Assembly (NCBI RefSeq): GCF_010093815.1
Contig: NW_022985568.1
Coordinates: 247,242-311,241 of the forward strand
Direction: 5' to 3'
Length of the DNA stretch: 64,000 bases
Source of the DNA: Pseudovirgaria hyperparasitica
Taxonomy: Eukaryota; Ascomycota; Dothideomycetes; Acrospermales; Acrospermaceae
Each line of letters begins with the position of its first letter. Position 1 is the first letter of the stretch. The translations under genes and the position numbers were made by a program. Shown here piece after piece: positions 15,127 through 26,008 of this stretch. The notes below the pieces were generated by a model that did no database searches, was not told where the DNA came from, and was given only the letters and a program-made list of their open reading frames with translations.

Positions 15127-17090
15127 ATCTACAGGGAATCATAGCGACAGTATATGGCATCGTACTTGGAGTAATTGGAATCTGGCCGTCGACTCGCCTT
15201 TCTCACAACCTTACATTAATGACCATCCTCATACGCCTGCTGCGACTTCTTTTGCGCCCGCCCCACCTTCGGCTACTTCCGCCTTGATACAGCTGCAGCC
15301 GTATGTCATGCATCATCATCAACGTTGTCGAATTTCGAACCATTCCGCAAAGCACTATGGCGATTTGCCAGGTTTCTGGGCACTACATTTCAGCGCGAAC
15401 AACAGCAAGCATGATGACACTACCACGAAGCGGTGGCTTTCTTTGAGTTTATTCCTTTATAGTAACGACATAGACCAATTTTGGGGTGTGAGAGAGTGAG
15501 TGAGTGAGTGAGAGAGGGTGGGCAGACAATGTCTGCGTGCGTACTCTCGAGGCTGAAATTTCCTATGTACCCTTTTTTGCCTTCGATCGTACACATTTTC
15601 ACGATTGGCGACATTCGGCAATTCTCCAGTGGGCTAGTAGAACCACTTAATTATTCAGCATGGAGGGAGGAGGAGGAGGAGGTCAAGGCCAAGTGGAATC
15701 AAAAAAGCAAAGGCGCCGGATTTGTAGAGGTGGCAAGCTGGTCAACAAAGAAGCCTCTTGGCTTCCAAGGCATTTGAACGGCTGACGGCAGGCCAGAGAT
15801 GGCGGCAGCATGTCGGTGTACTATCTATATCCTCTTTAAGCTGTCGGGGAACAAGGACCAGGGATGGGCAAAGAGGGTTTGACGAATCCGGATGCATATG
15901 GCGATAGGGGTGACAGGCAGGTGGATGAGAGCGCTTATAAGCAGAGCATACATATTGGATCAGCGAAATGAAAGTCGGAGCAGTCTGACAGCATTTACAT
16001 TTTTAAGGATATTGTAGAGAGACAGAGAGAGAGAGTGTGTGAGAGTAGCGAGGGTGGAGAAGTGCACAGAAAGGCCAAACATTAGCGATATGTATATTCC
16101 GTTGGTTCAGCACCACCAGGATGGGCGTGACAGGCGAAATGCATGGCGACTGTCAAGACGATGATGGATTACTGTTATTATGATAATGATGTTGATGATG
16201 ATGATGATGATGATGTCGAGAAATGCTTTGCCGAGCGGGGTCCTCACTCACAAATGTTTCTAGGCGTCTTCTAGAACGTAAGATGATAGAATGATAAGCG
16301 TGGGATTCTGCAACTCACCACACACACACACCTCAACACTTTCCTGCATCACCGTTTTGACACGACGCCTCAATTGGCTCTCCTGCAAGCAATCTCTCGC
16401 TCGTCCTGCACGTAACAGCTACCAACCTTGTCTTGTCCTGTTTATGGATCCTATCTTGCATGCCCATCCAGTGATCTCATCACCGACTGGCTTGTCTGTT
16501 GAAATTCTCGCTCATATACCCATTGCTGTGCATACTTGTTCTGTATCCACGGGACCCGCCAGAGAGAGACCAGAGACGACCCCAGCAATTAACGGCGACT
16601 CAGACGCGCCCAATTGAAAGACGCCCCCCCCTCCCTTGACTCGTTCAAACACATTTCCGCGTTGTCTTCAAACGTTGTTGCAGGGCGGGCTCGAAAGAAG
16701 CCCAGCCCGAGGGCCGCAGATGTAAGTCTGCCGTCCGCCGCTCTGTTCAACCGGATTTCCATCTCTCTCTCCTCCAGCCAGGCCTGTTCGATCGCTGTCG
16801 TGCTCTGCCTTGTGCTTGTTCAATTCCTTCTGCCGAGTCTGGACCACCTGTCTTTGCATCCGCTTTCGCGGCTTGACTATTCACTTGGCTTGGACTGGCT
16901 CCGAGCTCCATCTGCCCCGCAGTGTTCTTCCGCGTCTACTACTACTACTACCCCTCCGTTGAGTTCTACTACGATTACGACTACACCACGAGCTCCCTTT
17001 GCCGCACACGACAGGACTTGCTCTGCTCCATACTCGAACGAGGAAGAGAGATACGACAAGTCTTTCTACAATTCGGGCACCCAGCGCAGC
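15127..17090. other. Intergenic region before glucokinase
   Basis: About 2 kb holding the 3' region of the upstream gene and the promoter and leader of glucokinase. Simple repeats are present: GAGT at 15489-15516, GA/GT around 16014-16045, GAT at 16192-16215 and a short CA run near 16320. From about 16.6 kb a frame is open into the glucokinase exon, but it has no ATG before 17091, so I treat it as untranslated leader. Confidence 0.55.
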
Positions 17091-18849
17091 ATGACTTTGG
17101 CAGACGAGGCAAGGCGGGTCGCCGCAGAGTTTGAGTACTCCAAGGACGATGTTAACAAAGCTGTCAAGGAGTTTATACGTGAGATGGGTGAGTGCGTGCC
17201 GATCCTTTTTGATGTTTCGCTCAAGGCCAGTGGTGTTACCTTCCTAGCACGTTTGCTAACAGACACAATCTGCACAGACGAAGGCTTGACGAAGGATGGT
17301 ACAGAGCTCAGTCAGATCCCTACATATGTCACTGCCGTACCCAATGGCACTGAGAAGGTCACTTGAGCCCGCTCTATAGCTTTCCTCGTAGGGAGAATTA
17401 TTAGCTAACATGCTTACATAGGGGCTGTATATGGCCGTCGACCTGGGCGGTACCAACTTCCGCGTCTGCTCGATTCAGCTGCATGGGAACACGACCTTCT
17501 CCCTGACGCAGTCAAAGGTTGCCATACCCAAGGAATTGATGGTAGCCAAGACAGCAAAAGAGCTCTTCGCCTTCCTCGCCAAGCAGATTGAAAAGTTCCT
17601 CCAGACTCATCATGCCGAACACTACCAAGGCTTCGTCCGGCGTCGGAAGACCATATCCAACGACGAGGGGTTCAGAGAAGAAGAGGTCTTCAATCTAGGC
17701 TTCACCTTCTCCTTTCCTGTCAATCAGATTGGCATCAACAAGGGCCTGCTTATGCGCTGGACAAAGGGCTTCGACATTAACGACGCAATCGGCAAAGACG
17801 TCTGCGCCCTCCTCCAAGACGAAATCGACGCCCTGCACCTCCCCGTCCGCGTAGCTGCTCTCGTCAACGACACCGTCGGCACCCTCATGGCCCGCTCCTA
17901 CACCTCCCCCGGCAAAAAGGGCACCCTCCTCGGCGCCATCTTCGGCACCGGCACCAACGGCGCCTACGTCGAGAAGCTCTCCAAAGTCACCAAGCTGGCC
18001 GCCTCCTCCTCCGCCGCCGACGCCTCCACAACCAACACCACCGGCAACATGATCGTCAACACCGAATGGGGCTCCTTCGACAACACCCTCAAAGTCCTCC
18101 CCAACACCCCCTACGACGCCGCCCTCGACGCCGACTCCAACAACCCAGGCATCCAAATGTTCGAAAAGCGCGTCTCAGGCATGTTCCTCGGCGAAATCCT
18201 GCGCCGCGCCCTCGTCGCCCTGCTCAACAACCCGGCCGTCCCCCTCTTCGCAGACGACACCAGCGCCGCAAACGAACTCCACTCCACCACAAACGTCGAC
18301 GAGTCCTCCCCGCTGTTTACGCGCTGGGGCCTGGACTCGAGCTTTCTGAGCACGGCCCATGGCGACGCGAGTCTGGGGCTGCGGATGACGCGCCAGGCGC
18401 TCGATCGGGATCTCGCTGTTAGTGCCGCCAGCGAGGAGGATGCTGCGGCCGTTAAGCTGATTGCCGCGGCGATTGGCAGGCGTGCCGCCCGGCTTGCTGC
18501 CGTTGCGATTGCGGCTGTGGTGCTTAATACCGGTGCGCTGGATGCTGCTGCTGCTGCTGCTGCTACTGGCCCTCCTACTACTACTACAACTACTACTACC
18601 ACAACAACTACTACTAGCCAGGAAGAGGAAGCAGGCGACGAAATCGACGTGGGTGTCGACGGCAGCCTAGTCGAGTTCTACCCAGGCTTCGAGGAGTATA
18701 TCCGCGAGGCGTTCCGCGAGATTGACGGGATTGGCGCGGCGGGCGAGCGGAGGATTCGCATTGGGATTGCCAAGGATGGGAGTGGGGTGGGCGCGGCGTT
18801 GATTGCGCTTGTTGCTGGGCAGGTGGCTGGTGGAGAAGAAGGCGAATGA
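17091..18849 (+). CDS. GLK1: Glucokinase (fungal GLK type)
   Basis: ATP-dependent glucose phosphorylation, the entry to glycolysis, in the cytosol. Three exons, 17091-17187, 17278-17357 and 17422-18849, give 534 residues. The ATG at 17091 is the only one in frame and matches the family N-terminus. Visible motifs: SQIPTYVTAVPNGTEKG (typical of glucokinases), phosphate-1 DLGGTNFR at about 65-72, sugar-binding LGFTFSFPV, NDTVGTLMA with the catalytic aspartate, GTGTNGAYVE, NTEWGSFD, and the C-terminal LVEFYPGFEEYIREAF and IAKDGSGVGAAL. Two low-complexity insertions interrupt the fold: a Ser/Ala/Thr run after VTKLA and an Ala-then-Thr run at about residues 432-457, encoded by GCT and ACT repeats. 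The second intron begins GTCACT, a weak donor. The stop lies within a TGA repeat. Confidence 0.93.
18542..18615 (+). repeat. GCT and ACT trinucleotide repeats inside glucokinase coding sequence
   Basis: Adjoining triplet runs, GCT/CTG-type at about 18542-18565 and ACT/ACA-type at about 18577-18615, encode polyalanine followed by polythreonine. They sit just before the conserved C-terminal motif of glucokinase and keep the reading frame. Confidence 0.9.
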
Positions 18850-19312
18850 TGATGATGATGATGGGGATGATTGAGTTGATTGATTGATTGATTCAGTGAT
18901 TGATTGATTGATTGATTCATTGATTGATTGATTGAGAGAAGGAGGGAGAGAGGGTTTGAGAGAGGAGGACCGTGTGGGAAGGGTTTGGGGGGGAGGGGGG
19001 ATAAGGGGCAAAATCTGATGGTTTGTGTGTGTGTTTACACGTGTGCATTTATGGTGGCAATGTGGTGATGATGATGATGAGTTGAGTTGGGGAGGAGCGC
19101 GCCTGTACTGCTCGTGTTTGTAAAGAGTTTTTACTTCTTGCATCTATGAAACGAGCGATGCCACGCTTCTGCTTCTGCTTCTGCTTCCTTTCCCAAGACG
19201 ATTCAAGTCGAGTCGAGCCCGACTTCCTCTTCCAGTCCACGGGGGTATATCCACCATCCATCCATGCCCTAAATCCCTTCCTCCCCCTTCCACCCATACC
19301 CTCACACCACCC
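18850..19312. repeat. Convergent intergenic region with TGA and GATT repeats
   Basis: Tail-to-tail spacer between glucokinase and the acetyltransferase gene. It begins with a TGA repeat that contains the glucokinase stop codon, then a GATT/TGAT tetranucleotide array at about 18877-18936 interrupted twice, and shorter GT and GAT runs near 19020-19080. No gene is visible. Confidence 0.7.
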
Positions 19313-20326
19313 TCACACACCCTCCCCATCCCCCCTCGCCCCCGCCCACTCCCCCACCCGCACCCTCCTCCTAACAAGCACCGCCCCACTCGGCCTCAAC
19401 CTCCGATAATACCCCTCCACAAAGCCCACCTCCTCAAACCCACGCGCGCTATACCACGCACGACCCTCGGCATTCGCCTCCCAGACATGCGCCGTGACGG
19501 CGGAGACGCCATGTGCGCGGATCGCCCGGGCGAGGACGCAGTGCAGGAGGTGTGTTGCGATGCCGTAGGCGCGGTAGCTGGGGAGGAGGACGAGGGTGGA
19601 GATGTAGAGGGTTGGGCGGGTGGAGGAGGGAGGGTCTGGTTGGGGTTCGGTGGTGGTGGTGGATGTGGATGTGGATATGGAGATGGTGTTGCTGGTGGGG
19701 TCCGGGGTGGTTTCTGAGGGGTGTGGGTAGATGCGGCAGCGTAGGCCGGCGATGAGGGTGCTTCCTTGTGGGGGCGTGTCGCGGAGGAGGACGGGTGGTT
19801 GTGGTGGTTGCGGGAGGGACTGTTGGGTTGTGGATGTGGGTGTGGATGTGACGCTGGGGTCCCAGAAGGCGAGCAGGGTGATGTTTGCGGTGACGGGGTC
19901 GGAGAGGACTTCGTCGTAGAAGGATTGTGGGTAGGGGATTGGGAGGAGGAGGGCGTTGAGGCGGCGGAAGGCGGGGACGGAGGAGCTGGTCATGGGGCTG
20001 AAGGATACGGGGGGTGGGAGAGCGGGGAGGGGCGGTGTGAGGGCGGCGAGGAAGGGTGATGTTGATGTTGATGTGGATGTTGGCGTGAGAGGTCGTGTGG
20101 AGGAGGAGGCTGTTGGTGTAGGAGCAGATTCGGTGTTGTTTCGGTCATGGTTCGTTGGCTGTGTGGTGTGGATTGTGGGTTCGGTGATACTGTCGTTTGT
20201 CGGGTTGGGAGGTTGGCGTGGAGCTTTCGTGGACTCGATATGCTTGCCAGGCTGTGTTGCTAGGGCTTGAGGTGTAGGTGTCGCGACTGGCTTGCGAAGC
20301 CATGAGGACAAAGAGCTCTGTGGCAT
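19313..20326 (-). CDS. GNAT-family N-acetyltransferase, Naa50-like
   Basis: A single exon of 337 residues from the ATG at 20324-20326; the open frame continues four codons upstream but begins with TTG there. The first 115 or so residues are Ser/Thr/Pro-rich and disordered. The GNAT fold follows: FRRLNALLLPIPYPQSFYDE (as in Naa50/San N-terminal acetyltransferases), a strand pair, then LPSYRAYGIATHLL, which carries the acetyl-CoA-binding R-x-x-G-x-A loop, and AHVWEANAEGRAWYSARGF, the C-terminal signature, ending in EGYYRRL. A Thr/Ser-rich insertion separates the second strand from the CoA loop. The N-terminus MPQSSLSSWLRKP resembles a PCNA-interaction peptide but is imperfect. Acetylation of protein N-termini is inferred from family resemblance. 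The gene diverges from MIC19 across about 295 bp. Confidence 0.8.
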   Translation of the reverse strand: MPQSSLSSWLRKPVATPTPQALATQPGKHIESTKAPRQPPNPTNDSITEPTIHTTQPTNHDRNNTESAPTPTASSSTRPLTPTSTSTSTSPFLAALTPPLPALPPPVSFSPMTSSSVPAFRRLNALLLPIPYPQSFYDEVLSDPVTANITLLAFWDPSVTSTPTSTTQQSLPQPPQPPVLLRDTPPQGSTLIAGLRCRIYPHPSETTPDPTSNTISISTSTSTTTTEPQPDPPSSTRPTLYISTLVLLPSYRAYGIATHLLHCVLARAIRAHGVSAVTAHVWEANAEGRAWYSARGFEEVGFVEGYYRRLRPSGAVLVRRRVRVGEWAGARGDGEGV

Positions 20327-20621
20327 CGTGATATTCAAGGGAAGGCTTGTAGTGATAACGTCTGGCGGAAATCACTTTCTTGATGAAGCTATATTTTCGT
20401 ATAGAATGTTGTAAGCATCCTGAGTAGGAGGAGCAGTGTAGCTGCGGCGTTGTCTCTTCAACAAAAAATCATTGTTGTTTTGGAAAGCTCATGACGCAGA
20501 TCACTGCTATCCGGATTGAAGAAAGTCGCGCGGCCCAGAAACGCCAAGCCTTCTGACAGCAACCTTAGTCCTTCTTTTCGCCGTTCCGCAGTCCTCCAAA
20601 CTGTCCATCACAACCGCAAAC

Positions 20622-21317
20622 ATGGGTCAAACGGGGTCGAAAGAGTCTCCTGCAGCGAATCAGCATGTCTTCAAAGCGTAAGTCTCGACGCTGGGCTCAA
20701 TTGGATTGCGCGTGGGCCTTGAGAGTGATGCCGACGGCTAACCCCCGAGCAGTGAAGGACCGGTGAGCTTCAGTAACGAGCTTATGCAGTCGTTGCAAAG
20801 CAGCTCCCAAGTATGTCGCCGTGCTCAGCTATCGTACCATATGCTGTAGACTAACCAGCTGTGACAGTCCGACACGACCCGCGCGAAACAGATCGAACTC
20901 CACATCCAGAACCGCGTAGCCGCCGAACTAGAAAAGCTCCAATCGCAAGCATCGTCCGCCCTCAAGTCTGCACAAGAATCCATCTCGAAAGAAGAGCCCT
21001 CGGCCGACTCGTCCTCATCCCTCACCGAGAAGTTGTCCGATGCCGTGACGAGCAAATCCACACTCGACGAGAAGGAGCGCCAAAAGAACATGAGCAGCAA
21101 CACAGTCTCGAAGGAGATCGACCAGTTACGGAAAACGCTTGATGCCCGAAAGAAGCTGGAGAAGCCCGATGAAGCAGTGGAGAAGACAAAGGAGTCTTTG
21201 GTGCATTGCTTAAGGGTCAACGACCGGAGGCCACTGGACTGCTGGCAGGAGGTCGAGGCCTTCAAGAAAGAGGTGGGAAGACTGGAACGGGATTTTGTCG
21301 AGAGGACAGTTCGGTAG
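20622..21317 (+). CDS. MIC19: MICOS complex subunit Mic19 (CHCH-domain inner-membrane organiser)
   Basis: Peripheral subunit of the mitochondrial contact site and cristae organising system, on the intermembrane-space side. Three exons, 20622-20677, 20753-20810 and 20868-21317, give 187 residues. The start MGQTGSKESPAANQHVF matches fungal Mic19, including the glycine at position 2 that suggests N-myristoylation. GPVSFSNELMQSLQ and AKQIELHIQNRVAAELEKL follow, then a charged coiled-coil region. The C-terminus carries a cysteine pair in CLRVNDRRPLDCW within a shortened CHCH motif, suited to disulfide formation. Both introns (75 and 57 bp) keep the family sequence in frame. Confidence is high because the whole protein fits the family. 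Confidence 0.9.
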
Positions 21318-22133
21318 GCACTCGAAGCGTGATTTTTGCTTCCAGGTGTAGTAATAAATGTCACTGTGATTTACGTGTCCACTTCAATTTCCTTTCGCAT
21401 TCTATATAAGAAATTCAGTGCATGAAATACACAAATCAAGCCGTAGGTAGACGGAGAAAGTCCAAACTGGGAGAAGCAGCTCTTGGCCGCACATTGGTTT
21501 TCTGTGTAGTGCATCTTCGTCATTGTACTAATGCGTCTACAGAGGTCCTCAGCTACATATCCCGAATGCAGTCTTTTGAAATGCAACACGATAAAGCAGT
21601 GGCACATTAATGCACAATTGTGTGTCTGCGTTGTCTGGTTCATGATAATTATTACCTCAGGCAACCGTCATTGCACAAAGTGAGGTCGTGGTGCGGACGG
21701 CGGACGAAGCCCATTGTATTGATTTAAAGCCCTTTATATTTTGTTTAAAAGCTGGGTAATCGTCGGTCAGAGGAACAAGAGATACTTTTCTTCGGCCAGG
21801 CGGTCGTAGGGGATCGATGAGTGACGAACGTCCAGGTTGGGATCTGCCCTTCGGTATGTTGTTTCTCAATTAAATTATTTGGACATTTTTGCAAATGTGA
21901 CTTTTTGCATCCCCGGCCGTCCGCCATTTGTTAACCATGATGGTGAAACATACCATGCCACCTACACCCTTGTCTGTTTAGTGAAGTGTTTGAACACTGT
22001 CTGTTAACAATGTGGTCATGAGCCATCCCAGTCGACAAGAGGAAGGGTTGCTTATGAAGCCCACGGGCTCAACTACCTCATCAGAAGCTACTTGACGCTT
22101 ATAGTTCAATCGACTCAAATACCGCACGTTACG
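21318..22133. other. Intergenic region MIC19 / SET gene 1
   Basis: An 816-bp head-to-tail spacer with moderately AT-rich sequence. No frame with family features, no RNA gene and no repeat was seen. Confidence 0.5.
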
Positions 22134-23225
22134 ATGGCTTCACAGCTATGGGCGAAGCTAATACCGGCAAATGCGGCCTTCGAGATTCGAGAATCACCAG
22201 GCAAAGGATTCGGCGCATTTGCTACAAAGAAGATCGCCGCTCGATCGTGTATCTTGCGAGAAAGACCACTCTTTGTCATCGTTATGCCTTGGGAAGTCGT
22301 TGGCAATGACAATGTTGTGGACGCATATCGCAGCCTTGGCCCGCAGGAGCAACAGATCTTTCAGGCTATGATAGCTTACGAAACAGAGAAAAATGGTAGC
22401 GAGTTCCGGTTTCCAGAATACGCTACTATGTTGCGCAACAAGTTTTCTCAGCCGCCTTGCTACGAGGCAATGTGCGTGATCAGCAGCCGCTTGAACCACG
22501 CCTGCCTACCGAACGCTGCCTGTCCTATAGACGAAGAGGCAGATTCTGGTGAAAACATCTCCGTAGCAATGTTTGCTTTACGGGACATTGCTGAGGGTGA
22601 GGAAATCACATTCAACTATAATGAAGACTGGGCCTATATGTCAACGCATATTCGTCGGGCAGCAATGCGATGGGCCTTTGAGTGTAGTTGCCCTGTCTGT
22701 CATCCGAACAACCCTCTCCAGCCCATCAGCAATATGCGACGGGCTTTACTACGTGGCCTTCGTTGCCTAGCTTACGGCGAGGATCTACCACCTTGTGCAT
22801 ACTTGGAGTGCCCCGTCACCCTGAGAGCAATGGGTCCGAGTCCAGGCGGTCGAAATCCGAGAAACTGGGGAATGTGGTACTCCCTGGCTGGTTACATTGC
22901 CGAAGCGGAGGGATTGCCCGAACTCTCGCTAAAGATGTTTGAACGGGGGTTCTTCCATATGCAAACAGCTGTCGGGGCAAACCTCCTGGAAGCTCACGAG
23001 TGGAGGACTGTAGCTCAATGGGGAGAGAAAAGTCTAGAGATCGGAAGGACTCTACCTCCTGAATGCCGTTCGCAAGCGAGCTTGGTGGCAACTCAGCTAT
23101 CAATCATGGAGACGCTATTTTATGATCCGCCTGTCGACAACATTGAACGCTTCGCTGGTATGATCCAGGGTGCAAAGCTTGTGGAGGAGACACAAAACGC
23201 TATCCGAGACTTTCTCTTTCGCTAG
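22134..23225 (+). CDS. SET-domain protein, tandem copy 1
   Basis: A single exon of 363 residues. The frame is open 14 codons further upstream but begins with TTG; the ATG at 22134 gives an N-terminus matching the paralog. The SET fold begins at AFEIRESPGKGFGAFATKKI, with AARSCILRERPLFVI after it. The AdoMet/active-site motif is SSRLNHACLPNAA (NHxCxPN), followed by EEITFNYNEDW and the post-SET cysteines FECSCPVC. The C-terminal half (MRRALLRGL, SLAGYIAEAEGL, WGEKSLEIGRTL) is helical and TPR-like, as in fungal SMYD-like SET proteins. A lysine methyltransferase is expected; the substrate (histone or other protein) is unknown. A homologous gene lies 389 bp downstream on the same strand. Confidence 0.85.
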   Translation: MASQLWAKLIPANAAFEIRESPGKGFGAFATKKIAARSCILRERPLFVIVMPWEVVGNDNVVDAYRSLGPQEQQIFQAMIAYETEKNGSEFRFPEYATMLRNKFSQPPCYEAMCVISSRLNHACLPNAACPIDEEADSGENISVAMFALRDIAEGEEITFNYNEDWAYMSTHIRRAAMRWAFECSCPVCHPNNPLQPISNMRRALLRGLRCLAYGEDLPPCAYLECPVTLRAMGPSPGGRNPRNWGMWYSLAGYIAEAEGLPELSLKMFERGFFHMQTAVGANLLEAHEWRTVAQWGEKSLEIGRTLPPECRSQASLVATQLSIMETLFYDPPVDNIERFAGMIQGAKLVEETQNAIRDFLFR

Positions 23226-23614
23226 GAGCAAGCAAATATTACTATCCATGTCGACCACATAAGCCATACCGCTAAAGGAAAGTATTGGGACCGGACTCAG
23301 CATCCGGAAATCAGACTGGTAGCACTTGGCTATCGTGATCGCAGGCCTCAACTCAGGATATAGACAAGGGTTCTCAATTTGTGTACACACTATTCCTTTC
23401 CAGTCTTCAAGTCCTACCGGATCGAAATGCAACGTGACGTATGTTTTGACCGGTCGAATCTCGGACTTTGAAGAGTGTTGACTTTACCACAGCCTTGTGT
23501 GTTAACTAGGTAACTGATTGTGCTTGTTCTCCTCTGCAGAATTTTTACACGCCATGACATCCACAGTGAGCTGCTCAAATCTCGGCCCTCCGTCCATCAT
23601 CCCATCTCGAAGTT
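23226..23614. other. Spacer between the tandem SET genes
   Basis: A 389-bp spacer, enough for its own terminator and promoter. No further frame or repeat was recognised. Confidence 0.5.
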
Positions 23615-24640
23615 ATGGAGTCGTCAAACATGTTCACGGCACTTTTGCCCCCAGGTACGCCATTTGAGATACGAGCCTCGCCGGGCAGAAGACTGGGCGT
23701 GTTCGCTACGAAAGATATACCTGCAAAGTCATGTATCTTCCGCGAAGAGGCCTTGTTTGTGATCAAAAGGCCTTTTAACATGATTGGACCAGAAGATGTC
23801 GACGCCGCATATCGACAGCTTGACTCTCGTAAACAGGCCCTATTCAAATCCCTGGTTGAATACGAACGCCATCAAGAGGGGCAGAAACATTTCTTCCCGC
23901 AGGTGGAAGCTTTCAAACGCAACCAGTTCGACGTGTCCGGGCAGATGCATGATTACGACCAACCTATTCCACATGCTCAAGGGCTCTTCCTGATTTCATC
24001 TCGTCTGAATCACTCTTGTATACCGAATGCTGTATTTCCTCGCATCCAGCCCAAGACAGGACACGGCTATAGGCCGGCAGTGTTGCTAGCTCTCCGGCCC
24101 ATAGCCATAGGAGAAGAGATCCTTTTCGACTACGATCCTGCACACGCGTACCTGACTGCCAAGCAACGTCGAGCAGTACCGTACTGGAAATTCACCTGTA
24201 CATGCGCTGCATGCGATGACAATTATCCGCAAAGAGTTGAGAGCGACATGAGACGTGCCTTGTTACGCGGTCTGCACTATCTCATCCACCGAAGAGATGT
24301 CCCAGAATGTTCGCGCCTGAAGCCACCAGTCCTTCAGAATGCCACCAGCGGACGCCCGGATCCGAATACAATTGCCATGTGGCAGGCCATATCTGGATAC
24401 ATTGCTGAAGCAGAGGGACTAGCTATGCTGGCAATCTATTTCTTCTACGAAGCTCTAAAGATAATGATCAGCGTTTCCGGGAGCACAGCTGCTAGTAACC
24501 GAGGTCTCAAGCTCGCGGTTGTATGGGGTGAAAAGTTTCTGGCGATATCTGAAACGCTTCACCCTGACGCAGTCGAAGGAGTCGGAGCGGTTGAGCAGCT
24601 CATGGCTGTGTTCAAATCGATGATCGATGGGAAGACCTAG
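23615..24640 (+). CDS. SET-domain protein, tandem copy 2
   Basis: A single exon of 341 residues from the ATG at 23615. It is collinear with copy 1: TPFEIRASPGRRLGVFATKDI, SCIFREEALFVI, SSRLNHSCIPNAV (NHxCxPN), EEILFDYDPAHAYL, the post-SET cysteines FTCTCAAC, and the C-terminal blocks MRRALLRGLHYL, AISGYIAEAEGL and VVWGEKFLAISETL. The shared C-terminal half shows that the two genes arose by duplication and not merely by sharing a domain. The sequences have diverged widely in the region between SET and the C-terminal helices. Methyltransferase activity is expected from the intact motifs; the substrate is unknown. No intron is needed. Confidence 0.85.
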   Translation: MESSNMFTALLPPGTPFEIRASPGRRLGVFATKDIPAKSCIFREEALFVIKRPFNMIGPEDVDAAYRQLDSRKQALFKSLVEYERHQEGQKHFFPQVEAFKRNQFDVSGQMHDYDQPIPHAQGLFLISSRLNHSCIPNAVFPRIQPKTGHGYRPAVLLALRPIAIGEEILFDYDPAHAYLTAKQRRAVPYWKFTCTCAACDDNYPQRVESDMRRALLRGLHYLIHRRDVPECSRLKPPVLQNATSGRPDPNTIAMWQAISGYIAEAEGLAMLAIYFFYEALKIMISVSGSTAASNRGLKLAVVWGEKFLAISETLHPDAVEGVGAVEQLMAVFKSMIDGKT

Positions 24641-26008
24641 AAAAACTCTGAGAGATTACTAGTTGACAGCCGGATACAAATGTTCTACGCAACCGAGAAG
24701 TAGGATAGCGCACAAACTATAGCATATGAAGTAGCAGAGTTAGTGTATGTATGTAGATGCCAGCTTATTGATCTGTTCATACGCACATGTCTTCCAATGT
24801 ATCGTGTAAAGCGAAAGAACGCCTTGCATACCCCACGAGAAAGGTAGTCATGCTACAGATTGGTGTGCCCCTGACCTGTAAAAGATGCAGTGTCTGCTCT
24901 CAGGATAGTGCCGCCACTCGCGCCTGACGCTTATAAGAACGTCTTTGCCTCGTGCTTCTCCCACATTAAGCTACCTCGTCGCTTCTTACTAAAATGGCAA
25001 GTCTCGATACATGCGACTTTCTATGTGGCGCAGTCGTGGATAGTGCCAGTCCAGCTTCAGGCTTAAATGTAGCAAGGACCTTGAGGCATTCGTGAGCCGT
25101 GCTATTCTTGCTATCTTGATCGTCGCGGCTACGAGTAGACAAGCTTGTAATGCATACTCGAGATGTGACTAGACAGCTCAGGAACACTGTGATGCGCTGT
25201 TTGGTAACCTAGGAGAAAAGGGGAACCTTGAAGGGTCTAGAAGGCTTTGGTTCATACCTTACAACTATAGTTTGTCTGGCCATGTATGCTGCTCAGCTTC
25301 TCTAGATAGCCTTCTATGACCTTGCGTGATTTGCACGACGGAGAATCACGAGGGAATATTTTCGAGCCAGGGGAAGAGATGTCGTTTGAGCCTGGAAAAG
25401 CTCCGTTGCTTGGGAATGTTCAGGCTAGCGAGTCATATAAAGTCACTAATTATATAGCCGTAGTCGTACTTTCAACGCGCAGAGGACCACATGGCATATT
25501 TCTCCACGCCATGTCCCTCGCCCCTATCCAGTGCTCCATCAACACACGAACTAGCTCAACAGCCACGCCTAGACCCCACAAAACCAGCCACAACCACGCT
25601 TCCCACCTAGTCCCGTACCACAAACGCCCTTTCTCGCTAATCTTGCGTGAATGGGGCGAAGGGCTTAACCTCACTGCCCGTTTGTTCACATACCAGCTGG
25701 TGCATTCGAACGCGTCTGGAAAAGCCTAGCTGCTGCGGCACAGTATTCATGTAGGCCCTTACAACATGGCATGGCGAAGCAAGCCACGTGCGCACCTGAA
25801 GGGACAGTAGTGGTATTCTCGAATGCGAAAGTCGATTGTAAGGTGTGATTCCCATACGAAGCCTCGGGCAATAGAGGGGGCTTGGGCTTAAGAGTGGTAT
25901 TCTGCCCGCTGGAGTGGGTGGGTAGCGCTTGAGAGCATCCCGTCCCTTCAAGCACCACATAGCAGGATTCCTCCCTCTGGATAGTCATCAGTCGCACAAA
26001 ATATAATC
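24641..26008. other. Intergenic region, no supported gene
   Basis: A 1.37-kb stretch. Overlapping frames lie at 25316-25729 (+) and 25450-25689 (-). The minus one encodes a possible membrane segment, but neither shows a family match or a convincing gene context. I annotate none. Confidence 0.45.

Noticed and set aside
16614-17090. Open frame continuous with glucokinase exon 1, with a hydrophobic stretch
   Set aside because: It has no ATG before 17091 (it begins at TTG). Glucokinases start at the equivalent of 17091, so this is leader sequence.
25316-25960. Overlapping frames on both strands, one with a possible membrane segment (25450-25689, minus)
   Set aside because: No family features, no splice structure that extends them, and the frames overlap each other. 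Not enough to call a gene.
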